Position numbers and translations under genes: made by a program. The notes beneath the pieces were generated by a model, which worked only from the letters and a program-made list of their open reading frames with translations, did no database searches and was not told the DNA's origin. A stretch of DNA of 64,000 bases from Leptasterias polaris (lineage: Eukaryota; Echinodermata; Asteroidea; Forcipulatida; Asteriidae), in the NCBI GenBank assembly GCA_037783415.1, contig JAZGTN010000023.1, forward strand, positions 2,332,501 to 2,396,500, in the 5' to 3' direction. Of this stretch, positions 13,785-25,080 are shown one piece after another. Position 1 is the stretch's first letter. Each line of letters starts with the position of its first letter.

Positions 13785-13932
13785 CCGGCTTGCCAAGCCC
13801 TTGAGGCCTAGAGTATAAAATGATAAAGGTTGTTGGTTCAAATCCCACCCGGTAATATGCCTGTGGGTTTTCTTTTTACAGTACTCGGAAAAGTACTTTG
13901 TATACAGTGATATAAAATACATCGGTGTAACG
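13785..13932 (+). mobile_element. tRNA-derived SINE, family S1 (diverged copy)
   Basis: Box B GGTTCAAATCCCACC is followed by ATGCCTGTGGGTTTTC, TACTCGGAAAAGTACTTTGT, ATACAGTG and CATCGGTGTAACG. The same tail blocks appear in the S1 copies at 55.2-58.7 kb, for example at 58504-58660. Confidence 0.65.
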
Positions 13933-14235
13933 ACAATAAACAAATAATTGTCCTATATTACCTTGTGTGTCGTACGGAAGCTATTTCACCACATACATTA
14001 TATTAGCGCTTATGGTGCCGATTCTCGCTGCATACTTTTTACAGCAGGCAAAATTGTCAAGCCATGTATTTTGAGACCGAGTGTTTATAGCACCATGTAA
14101 GGTTTGAAAACACTGGTGCGGAGCATTCTGTATCCAACTTGCCAGAGTGTACCGGTCAAACACCTTCAACTACTGGGTGTTATTAACGTACATTACACAA
14201 CAAGCAGGACCAGAACTGCTATATGTACGTCCCAT

Positions 14236-14870
14236 CCGAAGGACGAAGCAATAAGGGTTCAGTGTCTTATCACAGAGGGCGCTATCCAATATGGCGGCTG
14301 TGAACAGTGAAGTTTTTCAGAATAAGAAGAGACATTGACGGTTTGTTGGCAGCCAATTAGGGCACTGTTTAGTTCAGACCTCATAATAGCATCTATAATT
14401 GGGAAAATACTAGATCGAAGTCCGCAGCAGATAAGGAATGTGAATCATTATTGTAACCCTGACCTGTGGGGAAAATCCAAGATGGCGGATACACTCAGAT
14501 AGAATCAGTGAGCTTACCGTTCCTGCCGGTGGTGCACTGTCCCAATTAACGGTAGAGAATGTATGGTATGCATATACAAGAGGTTAGTGGTCGTAATAAA
14601 GTAGCAAGAAGCTGTCAAAAACAGCGAGAAGTGGAACCACAGAACTCTGACTCGAACCACTGAAAAACCAAGATGGCGACAGTCAATACTCGAATGGAAA
14701 CAGTTAGGCGCTGTTGGTGGTTCCACTCAACCAATTAACGCTATGGAATGCAGGTTATGCAGACAAGAGGTTAACTGATAAGTGATCAAGCAGTAAACTG
14801 TTGAAAAGTATATGAATTGGGCCCACCAAACTGTGTGCTGACTCGAACAACCAAGATCATAGGTTCTTGA
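14236..14870. repeat. Degenerate ~190-bp tandem repeat, about three units
   Basis: Units start near CCAATATGGCGGC (about 14287), CCAAGATGGCGGA (14477), CCAAGATGGCGAC (14669) and CCAAGATCATAGG (about 14852). Each carries CCAATTAACG or CCAATTAGGG about 70-80 bp in. Units 2 and 3 also share ATGGTATGC or AGGTTATGC, then ACAAGAGGTTA and GACTCGAACA/ACTCGAACC. Spacing of 192, 192 and about 183 bp supports tandem amplification. Confidence 0.7.
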
Positions 14871-15779
14871 CAAGGGCAGTCGTAATGCGATCTGGTTCAG
14901 AAACACGCACCGATGGAATTGGCTAAGATGTTGAAATGCATAAATATTTCAACATTGGAAAGTTGAAGGACTCGTTGACATGTAAACCAATTGTCTCAGG
15001 TCAGACAGGAACTAAACATTACGACTGAAACTATGAGACGATAATTCTATACAGAAAGATAGCTGCTTCAAGACCAAGTACGAAAAAGAGACCAGGCAAA
15101 TGTTCCTAGGAACTTCAGACACCTTGTGAAAGATACAAATCCCAGCAGATGAAGTCTGGAATGAGGAAACCAATGCAGAGGAAGCATGCATTGTACCAGA
15201 AGTGCAGAGACATGCATGGTTTATGGTTTATTGTGACCATACGCGGAGTACAAAAATGCAAAGAAATATAGAAATATTGTGATAGATGGATAAAAACTTA
15301 ATTAACCCACACCCACACTGGGGAAATTTAAACACGGTTTTAACTTAAACAGCTCAGACACCACACATACAGACAAACAATAAAACAAACTAACAGCTAG
15401 ATTGAACGAGAATAAAATAGGAAATAAGAAATTATTATTTTAAAGGTTAGATTTAAAAATACGAATATAGAAGTCACGTTTAAAAGTTTAATGAAAGGAA
15501 AGTTCTAGTAGAATGTGAAAAGAATCTCATCCGAGAAACCGGAAGCATTTGATGGCTAGTCGCGAGAGTGCAACAAAAAGGTGAAAGCAGGAATATTGCA
15601 ATTTGAAAATGCCAAGCTGGTGAAATGACCGGGAGTGACGAGGCAGCTGAGATCCTGACAGATATTGCATTTACAGAAGTAGACGTCAAGGACAAATTAG
15701 GCACCCTGAAACCAGATTATTGAGAGCTAGCCTAACTTTGAAAGGGGTCTAGTATGGTGTTCTATAGACGACAGATGTG
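14871..15779. other. Unassigned intergenic sequence
   Basis: A-rich sequence with no supported gene or recognised element. Confidence 0.4.
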
Positions 15780-16097
15780 CGTCGCGTCGCCTCTTCCGTC
15801 GTCCGTCGCGTCGTGCCGTCGCCCGTCGCGTCGCCTGTTTTTCAATTTATTTGCATGGTGGATTTGACTTCCGTCGTCCGTCGCGTCTTGCCGTTGTCCG
15901 TCGCGTCGTGCCGTCGCGTCGTCCGTCGCGTCGTCCGCCGCGTCGTCCGTCGCGTCGCCCGTCGCGTCGCCAGTCGCGTCGCCCATCGCGTCGCCAGTCG
16001 CGTCGCCCGTCCGTCGTGTCTTCCGTCGTCCGTCTCGTCGTGCCGTCGTCCGTCGCGTCGTGCCGTCGCCCGTCGCGTCGTGCCGTCGCGTCGCCCA
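15780..16097. repeat. CpG-rich GTCGCG/GTCCGTCGCG array
   Basis: The array consists of permutations of CGTCGCGTCGTC, CGTCGCCCGTCGCG and GTGCCGTC over about 320 bp, with one non-repeat interruption near 15834-15872. It is open in several frames on both strands (Arg-rich on +, Arg/Asp/Thr-rich on -), a by-product of the short unit without stop codons. CpG density is far above the surrounding AT-rich DNA and the edges are abrupt. Confidence 0.9.
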
Positions 16098-16509
16098 TTG
16101 TCTAATCAGTTTTAAAACTTGTTTCTCAATCGACACAGCAAAAAGCTAGCCAACTGTCAACATTTTAAAAGCTTTTTGAACATCTTGAATGCGTTCCGGT
16201 TTTATTATGTTTTACTTTGCTTGTCCTTCAATATTATACCCTCTTCAATGCGCATTTAAGACCCATTAAATGTTTTTTACAGTTTTTAGATACTAAAACT
16301 TTACTTTAGAAAATGTATTTTAGTGTTTCGCCCCCCCCCCCCCCCCCATTATTCATACCAGTATAGTACTGTCAGTTTTTAGTGTGAAAGCAAGTCATGA
16401 GAAGAGACCATGTGTGATCACGAAAACAATTTTGATGGTATTTGAAAGGGCCTAAATGCACCATAAAGAGGTTTTGTTATCCAGTGCCTATACTTTGCCA
16501 ATAAAACCG

Positions 16510-16781
16510 TATACAGCAATCCTTCACCGATCTTGAACTCTTGGTGGCAGCAGATATGCCTCCATTACTGCGGTGTACCTGGGTGGTACTGCGCTGCCTA
16601 GCGACTGGTATAAGGTTTGGGCTACACGGCGATCATTTGATCAGTCGCGGGTTATTGGACTTTCACTTTGCAAATCGCTTAAACCCGTCGCTAGGCAGCG
16701 CAGTACCACCCAGGTACCACCGCAATAATGGCGGTATCTGCTGCCACCAAGAGTTCAAGATCGGTGAAGGATTGCTGTATA
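16510..16781 (+). mobile_element. 272-bp palindromic MITE, copy 1
   Basis: Inverted ends begin TATACAGCAATCCTTCACCG and extend about 45 bp inward to GGCAGCAGATA; further palindromy (CTAGGCAGCGCAGTACCACC and its complement) spans most of the element. The outer TATA is compatible with a TA target duplication as in Tc1/mariner-type elements, but TATA is self-complementary, so the boundary is ambiguous. By eye it is base-for-base the reverse complement of 31474-31745. Open frames in it are not real genes. Confidence 0.9.
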
Positions 16782-16810
16782 GGTAGCCAGTGGTAAATAA
16801 GACGCAGATG

Positions 16811-16880
16811 TCATGACCAGGACTCGAACCCACACTCTACTGATGATCAGAACAATAGAACCCGAGTCCCGCGCACATCA
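16811..16880 (-). mobile_element. Possible tRNA-like SINE fragment
   Basis: On the minus strand GTGTGGGTTCGAGTCCTGGT looks like a tRNA T-arm (box B), preceded by AGTAGAG. Box A is not convincing. It directly adjoins the 272-bp MITE. Confidence 0.35.
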
Positions 16881-18983
16881 TCATTATGTCAACAACTTTG
16901 CAATTTCTTGCGTAAATCTAAAAGTATATAGCGATTATAAGAGTCATAATCACATTAATTCCAAGGAGAAATTTGCAAAGAAATCGATGTTTGAGTTTAT
17001 AGGGAAGTAGATCGTTAAATGTTTAGTTGCCATCTTTTTTGTAAATGTATACTACTGTTTTAGTGTTTGGTTCAACTATTATAGAGAAGTGTGCAAGTTT
17101 TTTCTACAGTTTAACCGTAATTCTCAACAATATTATAGCGTTTAAGACGAAATAACTTTTCCTGAAGAATTATAGTATACCAGCACCAACTGTTTGCAAA
17201 GTAGAAAAGTTTTGGGATTACAAACACTAGACGCGATTTCTTTACTTGTGATCAAAGCAGTTCTTAAAGGTGTACTGAATACAGCGAGGGACCTGTCTGG
17301 TTACAATGCCCCTGTGGTAGGTGGTCAGAACATGCGGACAATTTTTTGTTTTATTTTTCATAGGTTACGAAAAAAAATTGTGCATTTTTTCAACGAGTTT
17401 TGTAACTAAGTGTGTTGTCAAGGTAATGCCTGGGTTCAATTAATTACTTAATTAAGTTTTATAATTTGGTTTAATCAACCATTGACAATTACCATAGCGT
17501 TTTGTACACAAAGGATGCTGGCAGAGTTCTGTCCTGCCCCTTCTAACCAAATCACTGATCCCTGTTGATTGACAACCCTCTAGGACGTTTTGCATAGTCC
17601 AGCTTAGGATATCATGGCATGTCATATGAGCTGACCACAGTGAGTACGATGCGGTTAAAGCAATGGAAACATTAAAACAATATGTCAGCATTTGCTGACA
17701 TCGGCCCCCATTAAACATTTGCAAAACTGATGTGCTATATGCTCTATTACGAGAGCTATAGACCTGACCTAAAAAAATACAATGGACAAATATAATTATG
17801 AAAAGTATAAATTATGTGGCGAACAAGTGCCTTTTATTGCTGTCAAGTTTCCTTTTTTTATATCTTGAAGCTCCTTGAACTTTCTTACGAGGGTTCGACC
17901 AAACGTAGGACTCGACCTAAATATTGGGAGAATGCTTTTTAAAGCACACACGGCTAACTTCGGTAATTGTCAAACACCAATATCTGCACTTTGTGTGACC
18001 AACGACACTATACATGAAACAACAAACCTGTGAAAGTTCAAGCTCAATGTCATGGGAGTACGAAAGAATAGTTTCACTGTTTTTAGACTTGCCGGATCAA
18101 AACTATAATTTGTGTTCTACTAATTTTAAAAAAACCAGGAAACAGAAGACGTAATGAGTATATTTTTCAAAAAAAAAAAATTTTTTTAGCCCTTTACTCA
18201 ACATTTCTTGAAATATAGAGTGGTGGAATGTATGTACTCTTATCCATTATATCGTAAACGATGGGTCGCGAAAAAAGAAAAAAAATGGGTGGTCGCCAAA
18301 CTTTGGGTTGCCGGCCTAAAGTTTAGCGTACCGCTGCTCATGTCCACAAAACGAATATGCCTGAAAAGGAATTGGAAGCATGAGTTCACTCTTAATCATT
18401 TTCAACCGACAATCAAATAACATAAGTATGTGGTTCGACCCTCACTACATCGTTTGGCCATCAAGCCTAAAACAGTCTCATGCTTTTTGAGCAAACAATC
18501 CGAGGCGAGAACCTTTAAACTATTTGAACATCAAGTCTAAGAGATTCATCCGTTTGGGGTCGCAATAGTGCTCAGACCAACTTCATACCGTGCCTGCTCA
18601 CGAATAACAACTACGCCACTTATGAAACATGAAACCGAGATTGTGCCGCGCTTTCAGACGCTTGATCTAAAACGCGAAGAGGACCCACCCATACAATGTC
18701 TTCATTAATCATCTAAATAGATCTTCACAACAAACACTACAACAAATGCTGTATCTTAAGTGAACACGAACTTCAGGAATTGAAAGCTCAAATTAATAGC
18801 AAAATTTAATAAAGAGTTTTGTTTGTAGGGTTGAGCTCTACCGTTTCGCCAAATGCGTATTCATATAATTATATAACTGAAATGCTGTATTTCTTCGTAT
18901 TGATATTTGAACACAGACTCCATCCGTGGCTCCATCGTGTGTCTTACGCTTGGATACATAACTTTAGGCGCTCTAGGCCAAAT
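16881..18983. other. Intergenic with a family H remnant
   Basis: At about 17955-18130 the blocks GGTAATTGTCAAACACCAAT, TATACATGAAACAACAAACC, TGTGAAAGTTCAAGCTCAAT and GACTTGCCGGATCAAAACTA match family H, but both ends are lost. The rest shows no gene. The 90-codon frame at 17452-17724 (-) has several Cys but no recognisable fold. Confidence 0.45.
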
Positions 18984-19138
18984 TGCATGAAACTGCTTAA
19001 GCACAAGCACGAACTAGTTATGCTTACCAGAATACGGCTATACCAGCCAAAATAACATGATGCATGTGCCTTATGTGACTGAAATCCGGCTCCTTTTTGC
19101 TTAGCAGAAATTTGTTGAGCAACATTTCCTGCTTAAAG
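18984..19138. mobile_element. MITE-like element, family G (copy 2)
   Basis: CATGAAACTGCTTAAGCACA, TTATGCTTACCAGAATACGG, ATGTGACTGAAATCCGGCTC and TTGCTTAGCAGAAATTTGTT align in order with the family G copies at 5.6 and 59.4 kb. It abuts a family H fragment at 19138-19262. Confidence 0.65.
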
Positions 19139-19513
19139 GCATGTATATTTTTGTGATTATCAAAGACCAGTAGGCCTATCCTCACTTGGTGTATCTTAAC
19201 ATATGCATACTGAAACAACAAACCTGTGAAAATTTGGGCTCAATCGGTAATCGAAGTTGCAAGAAAATATTGAATAAAGAAAAAACACCCTTGTTGCATG
19301 CAGTGTGCTTTCAGATGCATAAGGTTTATCGCGAATAGCTGTTTTGCCGCGCATGATAGTGTAGTGAAAGGGGGCAACCCGGGAACTCGCGCACGACGAC
19401 CGACTGTAGCATTTGCCCCCTCTGCCCTCCCATGATCCATTGCGATTCTGAATCGCGATAAACCTTATGAGAAAGGCTTCATGCCTGAAGCCTTTCTCAG
19501 ATTCAAAATGTTG
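19138..19513. repeat. Composite: family H fragment, 21-bp inverted repeats and a perfect hairpin
   Basis: 19138-19262 carries family H blocks (CAAAGACCAG, ACAACAAACCTGTGAAAATT). Then ATAAGGTTTATCGCGAAT at 19320-19337 is inverted at 19451-19468. It is followed at once by a perfect 14-bp stem (TGAGAAAGGCTTCA / TGAAGCCTTTCTCA, 19468-19499) with a 4-nt loop. Several element ends appear stacked here. Confidence 0.55.
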
Positions 19514-19705
19514 GATCGCATTTTGGCTTGCAGGCGCGTCAAGCGCTCAAATTATTAACGCAGCCGCGCCATTCACTAACCAATCATGCAATGAGTTTTG
19601 TGAAATGTGCGCGTGCTGCACGCCGTTCTCACGCGTAACGCATGACTGTGTGTTCCAAATTGCCCGTAAAGATGGCCGACTTACGTCATACTGCAACCTA
19701 TCTAT
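19514..19705. mobile_element. TIR element B, copy 1 (left end missing)
   Basis: The segment from ATCGCATTTTGGCTTGCAGG to GATGGCCGACTTACGTCATA matches 25124-25314 with only a few substitutions. The right inverted end (TTGCCCGTAAAGATGGCC...CCTATCTAT) is present; the matching left end seen in copy 2 is replaced by unrelated sequence. Confidence 0.75.
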
Positions 19706-19896
19706 ACCTCTCTCTAAAACGACATAACTTCAAAGGGGATCGTTTCTAACAATGTTTTAATATATCAATAGCTCTCCAGTACAAAGTAAGTTTTTGCGGT
19801 CATTAACTTGTGGATTAATTACCAAAAGTACACTCTGCCTAAAGCAGCTCTATGGGCCCCGGTCCGTCACAAGGATGAAATTTGATGAAAAGTGAT

Positions 19897-20150
19897 AATT
19901 CCTGAACATATAGCTAGCGGGCCTTGGCTCCCTCGTATTATTGCAGACACAGAACCTTACAGATGTTACAATTCAGGAGGTTTTCCATGTTAACCAGAAA
20001 TGCAAAACAAAAAGTCCGGATACAATGTGGACCAATTCTTTCTCCCTTTGATGACTGCTTTTAATTACTTCTTACAAAAGATTTTAAAGGCTCGAGGAAA
20101 TCCGGAAAAATAATGAGAAATCACATACTCCAGCACAATTTAGATTCTGA
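19897..20150. repeat. Interspersed repeat, family K (copy 1)
   Basis: The blocks TTCCTGAACA, GATGTTACAATTCAGGAGGT, ACAATGTGGACCAATTCTTT and GATGACTGCTTTTA recur in the same order at 55312-55605, and in weaker form at 51770-52015. No coding potential was seen. Confidence 0.6.
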
Positions 20151-20282
20151 TAGTAACGACCTGCTAAGAATAAGCGCGAAGCCATCGAATTAAACAAAAC
20201 CATAAGAAGAGTTTTGGAGGATCTCGAGTGGATGGGATTTTTGGATGCAGCCGTATCCACGTCAGTTCGGACACAGCAAATA

Positions 20283-20700
20283 CCTTATTTTGATTCAAAG
20301 AGTGTGAAGAAAACAAGGGACAGCAGTTTTGCTGGTATTGTCAATGCCGTGTCTTGTCTATAGACTCAAAAACAGTGAGCAAAGATAGCAGTAGTTCTAC
20401 CAACATCCTTAAGAATGTTGTATTCTATCTTGAATCAAAAAGAGTATCAGGTAAACCACTAGCACAGAGTTATGCTTTTATTATCAATAATGTACCTTGT
20501 ATTGATTCAAAGAGTGTAAGAGAACAAGGGACAGCAGTTATGCTGTTATTGCCAATGCCGTGACCCGTCTTGACTCAAAAAACAGTGAGCAAACATCATC
20601 AATAATGCTGTATACTCTATTTAACATTTTGAAAGAGATGAGTATAATGTATAAACCATTAACACCTGGTTTGCTTTCATTAAACATGATCTTGATTCCA
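20283..20700. repeat. Two-unit tandem repeat, about 217 bp per unit
   Basis: TTTTGATTCAAAGAGTGTGA (20289) and TATTGATTCAAAGAGTGTAA (about 20507) each lead into ACAAGGGACAGCAGTT, then GCCAATGCCGTG or TCAATGCCGTG, ACTCAAAA and ACAGTGAGCAAA. The second half of each unit (AAACCACTAGCACAGAG versus AAACCATTAACACCTGG) is more diverged. The two small open frames inside are by-products. Confidence 0.7.
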
Positions 20701-22059
20701 AGGTATGAGCAAACCTTAGCTTGGATTGCGCCAAAGAATATCAGTTTTCCAATGTTACTAATGCATCACCTCGTATCATAATTCATTCATACTTCATTTA
20801 TGGCATCAGTTGTTTTGGATGGAGTTAATCACTCCTAATCTTTTCAGATTTTGCTTCATATCAAACACATACATATTTAAACAGAAGCCTGTGTGGTCTC
20901 ATCAAACTAAATGGTCGTGTTTTGTGAGACAAAACAGCCAGGACAAAAATTGTTGATGTGCTGTGTTGGAGTTGTTTACAAAAATCACTCTACCCGCTTT
21001 CATTTGATTTTTGCTTGAACGAAATAAAAATATGAAATGAGCTTTTTGAGACAAATACTACCTCGCATGGTGAAGTAATCATACAGAATGATGTGGACAA
21101 TCTTTCTAACTCAATGAAGTAAAGATAAAAACCGTAAATGTTTCCCCTGATCGTTATAGCGATCAAATAGGCTGAAATTGCACGAAGGCCAAATGGCTTC
21201 CGTTGCCCTTGTCTTTGCCTTAGTACCCCCTTCAGAAGTTTCCCATAGACTTTATAAGACTTTATAAGTACCCTTTGTAGAATGAAACTGGCCTTGTCCT
21301 CTAAAAGATGAAACTCCAGGCCTGGAACTATGTTTAATATCATCCATGAGTACGCGCTCAAAATGCACAGCATTCTTGAGTGAGGGTTATTCGTACAATG
21401 GAAAACGTAGGAATTCAAATCATCAAATTTATTGAGAAACAGGCCTCAGTAAAATCAGCAGCTAAAAGTAGAAACTTGCCATCAATACTTAAACTTCAAG
21501 CTAGCCTAACTGCACATTTGAAATTTGAACAATGTACCCTGGTCACAGGTAATTGAACGTCCTGAAAATGTCATTAAAATGCATTTCTTCCATGTTTTTA
21601 TCAAAAGAACATGCCGTAAGCGACTAATGGTGGAAAAAGGCGTATACGATCGTTATTTGAGGTGTGTGTTTTTTAAGATCGCCAGCGGCAGATACAGAGT
21701 GACACACATAGCGGAATTGCATTATCCGTAACCCATTTATTAGAAAATGTCCTGTGTTTCGACAATGGCTTTATTCTGGAGGGGGGCAGACATCATGCGG
21801 TGCCTCTCGGCATGAAGGTGCCCCCCCCCCCCCCCGCGGCCTTTGAATTAAAGTCGACTTAAAAATACATTCTTTTATATTCAAGATGTTGTTATTCTTA
21901 CCCATTGAGGCAGTAAATATGCATTCGCTTTTTACTTTTGCAGGGAACTGTTTTTTGCAAGGTCAATATTGTACATGAGATAAAAATTTAGGGTTTAAAG
22001 GGTCGCTTTATGGCATTTATACCCCCCCCCCCCCCCCCCACTCTTTAGAAGGCGGTAGG
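20701..22059. other. Unassigned intergenic sequence with C runs
   Basis: No supported gene. The 142-codon minus frame at 20990-21418 has no domain that I recognise. A 15-C run (21821-21835) and an 18-C run (22022-22039) mark slippage-prone sites. Confidence 0.4.
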
Positions 22060-22315
22060 GATCCTAAACTCGCATCGGTTGATTTTGGAGGATTCAGTTA
22101 GTACTGTACGGATCATACATAACTCATATCAGTTGATTTTGACGGATTGAGGCAGTATAGGGATCCAACATAAACTCATATCGGTTGGTTGTGCATGATT
22201 TAGGAAACCTGGCGCATTGGTTGTGATGGATTGTGGCAGTGAGGATCACACACAAACTCATATCAGTTATTTTTTAAGGATTGAGGCAGTACGGATCCTT
22301 CATAATTATCAAACT
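22060..22315. repeat. Diverged ~55-60-bp tandem repeat
   Basis: Variants of ACTCATATCGGTTGATTTTG and GGATTGAGGCAGTACGGATC recur about four to five times, with ATACATAA or ACATAAACTCAT between. Units differ by indels, so the array is old. Confidence 0.6.
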
Positions 22316-23293
22316 CCTCCAAAACCATTGAATTATTAAACATTAAACCCGGCTTTCTCGGCGATTTTTTTTGGGGGGGGGGGGATCTTCATTTTCAAGC
22401 AGTTTACGAAGATAGTGCTATCCCCTTGACAAGTGACCAGAGCAGGGCTTTATATGGTACCGCTCCCTGGTAACAATTTGAAATGAACATTGCAGCTGAT
22501 CCAAATCCACAGGCCTTGGAACATCACCCCGTGGAAAAAGGGATAACTCGGAATGAAGACTGAAATCACAAACCCCTGTATTATCTAAATGCAGGTGAGG
22601 AATAAATCAACTTCATGTGCTTCAATTTATAACAAAATGTGCAAACCAGGTGTCCAGTCCGTGCTGATTATCCTCTTGACTAACAGTAAATTCAAACTTC
22701 TCCCTTCGAAATCATTCCCACACGACAGTCGCTTTACAATTCCGTGTACGTAGAAGCTACGCAAGTGCCCCATCACTGTCACTCACGCTTTATTTGAATT
22801 CAACTTGAGCGGGAAGACTTATTATTTCAGAGGACTGTGTACAGTTATTTCGCTTCTCTATTATACATCCCCTACACATCATGGACTCGATGACGTAATG
22901 TCAGACAACCATCCACACCACCACCACCAATGTCCCAAGCCAGTTCGAACTGTTAGTTGACGATGTTGTTCGTTCAGACTTGCCGTTATGTGCGTGTAAC
23001 TGGGCTAACTTAATTACATTCCACGGAATATCCCTCTTCGCTCAGGGGCAGAGTACGCCCCAAGTTAGAAATCAAATAGTTCTCCACAAACTGTCTTCGT
23101 CTTCAGTGCACTTATAATGTTTCATGTCGGGTTTCTCGATGACCGGGAGCCACGCAGGGAATCAACTTTTGATTTCTTTCACAGAAATGAGAAATTAACC
23201 ATGTCAGGGGGCTCGTTGTAATTACAGCCATTTAAGGGTTTAATATTGCCAGTGTGAACGAGAGCGGTGCCTTATCGGGCCTGAAAAACTGGA
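22316..23293. other. Unassigned intergenic sequence
   Basis: No gene or clear element recognised. A small (CCA)n patch lies near 22915-22935. Confidence 0.4.
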
Positions 23294-23646
23294 TTAAAGG
23301 GTGTGTACATCATTGGTAATTGCCAAAGACCAGTATCCACACTTGATGTGACCTAACATATACATGAAATAAAAAACCTGTGAAAGTTTAAGCTCAATAG
23401 GTCTTCGGAGTCATGAGAAAACAGTGGAAAAAAACCTTATGTGTTTTAACTTCTTTTCAAACATCGGAATTTATCCTGCAGGATAAAGACTATTATTTTA
23501 CTCATTTCCTAAAAACTATGGCATTTCAAGTAAAACTATTTCAAGGGAAGTTTTCCACCATGACCATCTTTATACTATGTAAGTTTTGTGCAAATCTGTG
23601 AACATTTATATTTTCATTCTTACTAATGTTGTACACCCCCTTTATA
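23294..23646. mobile_element. MITE-like element, family H (complete copy)
   Basis: Inverted ends TTAAAGGGTGTGTACAT and GTTGTACACCCCCTTTAT bound about 353 bp. Internal blocks are CAAAGACCAGTATCCACACT, ACATACATGAAATAA-like, CTGTGAAAGTTTAAGCTCAA and TTCCACCATGACCATCTTTA. This copy defines the family edges. It has no transposase, so it is nonautonomous. Confidence 0.7.
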
Positions 23647-25080
23647 GTCTATAATCGTTAAGTAGTTTGCAATGAGCGAACTTGTCTCGATCATGTGATC
23701 GCAGTTGTAGGCTGCCAACGAGGATTCTTCTGGTTCATATTAAATCGTCGTGAACTCTCGTTCCAGTTTCCAGCGTCGTGTGAATCAGGATCGACCCACT
23801 GTCTCATCCCATAAAGACGATCTCAGCCTGGTGGTATCTGAGAGGCCGTGACTATGTACTTGCGGTTGATCACGTAGACAACAAAATGTGCATTTTCACT
23901 CCCACCCTTTCGCGATGGCATTAGTTTAGAGTCGGAGAGGACCCAACTAAAGCCCATCACCTTTCACGAAAGACATTTTTATCAAAAAACAAAAACGGAT
24001 CAAGCCGAAACACTTATTTCATTACCAAAGAAAGAAACAAATAATGGCTGTCTTAAAGGTCGACCTGCAACACAAATAAGAGTGAATGGAAAGGACCATG
24101 AAGATTTCAAATAATGATCAAAAGATCAACAAATTTGTAGATCAAAGTACATGACGCTTATAAAAATTAGATGAATACGCGTCAGTAAGATGCAAAAATA
24201 ACAGGCATGGCATCGAAGAATCCCCGAAAGTGAAGTTTTCCATCACGTATGCATCCTCAACCAGCGTTATGCTCCAACCTGCGGATGCAGAGTCCACAGC
24301 ATTCCTTGGACGACCGTTCATTTTAGAAATAATGAGCGCACAGTGTGCCACTCTCACAGTTTCCACACTCTCCACACAACGTTAAGAGGTCGGTGTGGCT
24401 CGTCACTGTTTCCCCCTTGGGGGCACACGGGACCCCGGGCAACATAAACTACCGACAGCGTCACGAGGAACGTCCAGCTTCGCATCTCCAACAGCAGTCT
24501 TGGGATAATTGCATCTCTGTGGGGAGGGTGAGGTGTCCGACTCCGTGAGCTGAGGTGAGAAGAGAACTTGAGTCTCGTCACAGTACTCGTTGATCGATTT
24601 AAAGACTGGTTCAATGGGCTTTGCTTTGCTGAGAACGGATAGCGAGAATTCGTGTGCTCAAGTGGGCGAGGCCCTGATGAGATCTCAGAAGGGGATGATT
24701 GTCAAGAAATTCAAAGTAAGGTAACGTAGTTTCAAGTTTCATACGAGACGAGACTTAGATTTGAATGCGTGCTGTGTATGCGGATAATTTCTATGCGACA
24801 TTCCCATATGTTAACGTTTTAATTGAGCACTGATGAACAAAGTAAAACCCGTTTAACCTCAATGTGGTAAAATTTGACATCATTTTGCATAAAGGTCATA
24901 ATTAAACCGAAATCGTCCGAGGACTTGTCGAATCCCCGGAAACATTATCCGCATGGTTTGAAAGCATCCACGTTTCATTGTGTTGTAAATAATTCCTATT
25001 TCTTTTTAGTTTTATTCTGTTTTTCCTAAGCATCTAAGAATGTGTATATTTTTACACCAGCAGCTTTCCAAGAATGTACT
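23647..25080. other. Intergenic around the possible secreted-peptide relic
   Basis: Apart from 24257-24516, no coding or repeat signal was recognised. Confidence 0.4.
24257..24516 (-). other. Possible secreted-peptide exon or relic (signal-peptide-like start, Cys-rich continuation in another frame)
   Basis: On the minus strand an acceptor-like CCCTCCCCACAG (to 24517) precedes an ATG at 24485. It opens a 43-codon frame beginning MRSWTFLVTLSVVYVA, with the hydrophobic profile of a signal peptide. Around 24257-24440 a different frame reads Cys-rich sequence (LCGECGNCESGTLC, a stop, then KECCGLC). That spacing loosely recalls a VWC-type domain. The two cannot be joined without a frameshift or splice, and one stop interrupts the Cys-rich part. 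It may be a decayed exon or chance; I do not call it a gene. Confidence 0.22.

Noticed and set aside
15762..16136. Arg- and Asp-rich open frames of up to 124 codons on both strands
   Set aside because: Produced by the stop-free GTCGCG repeat; no start context, splice sites or flanking coding sequence.
16541..16786. Open frame of 81 codons, repeated as a 94-codon frame at 31466-31750
   Set aside because: Both lie inside the two copies of the palindromic MITE; the shared peptide only reflects the identical repeat.
20990..21418. 142-codon minus frame
   Set aside because: No recognisable domain, no splice-site support and composition like the surrounding noncoding DNA.
24262..24310. ECCGLC read as an insulin-family A-chain
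   Set aside because: The spacing is CC-x2-C rather than CC-x3-C-x8-C and the terminal Cys is missing.
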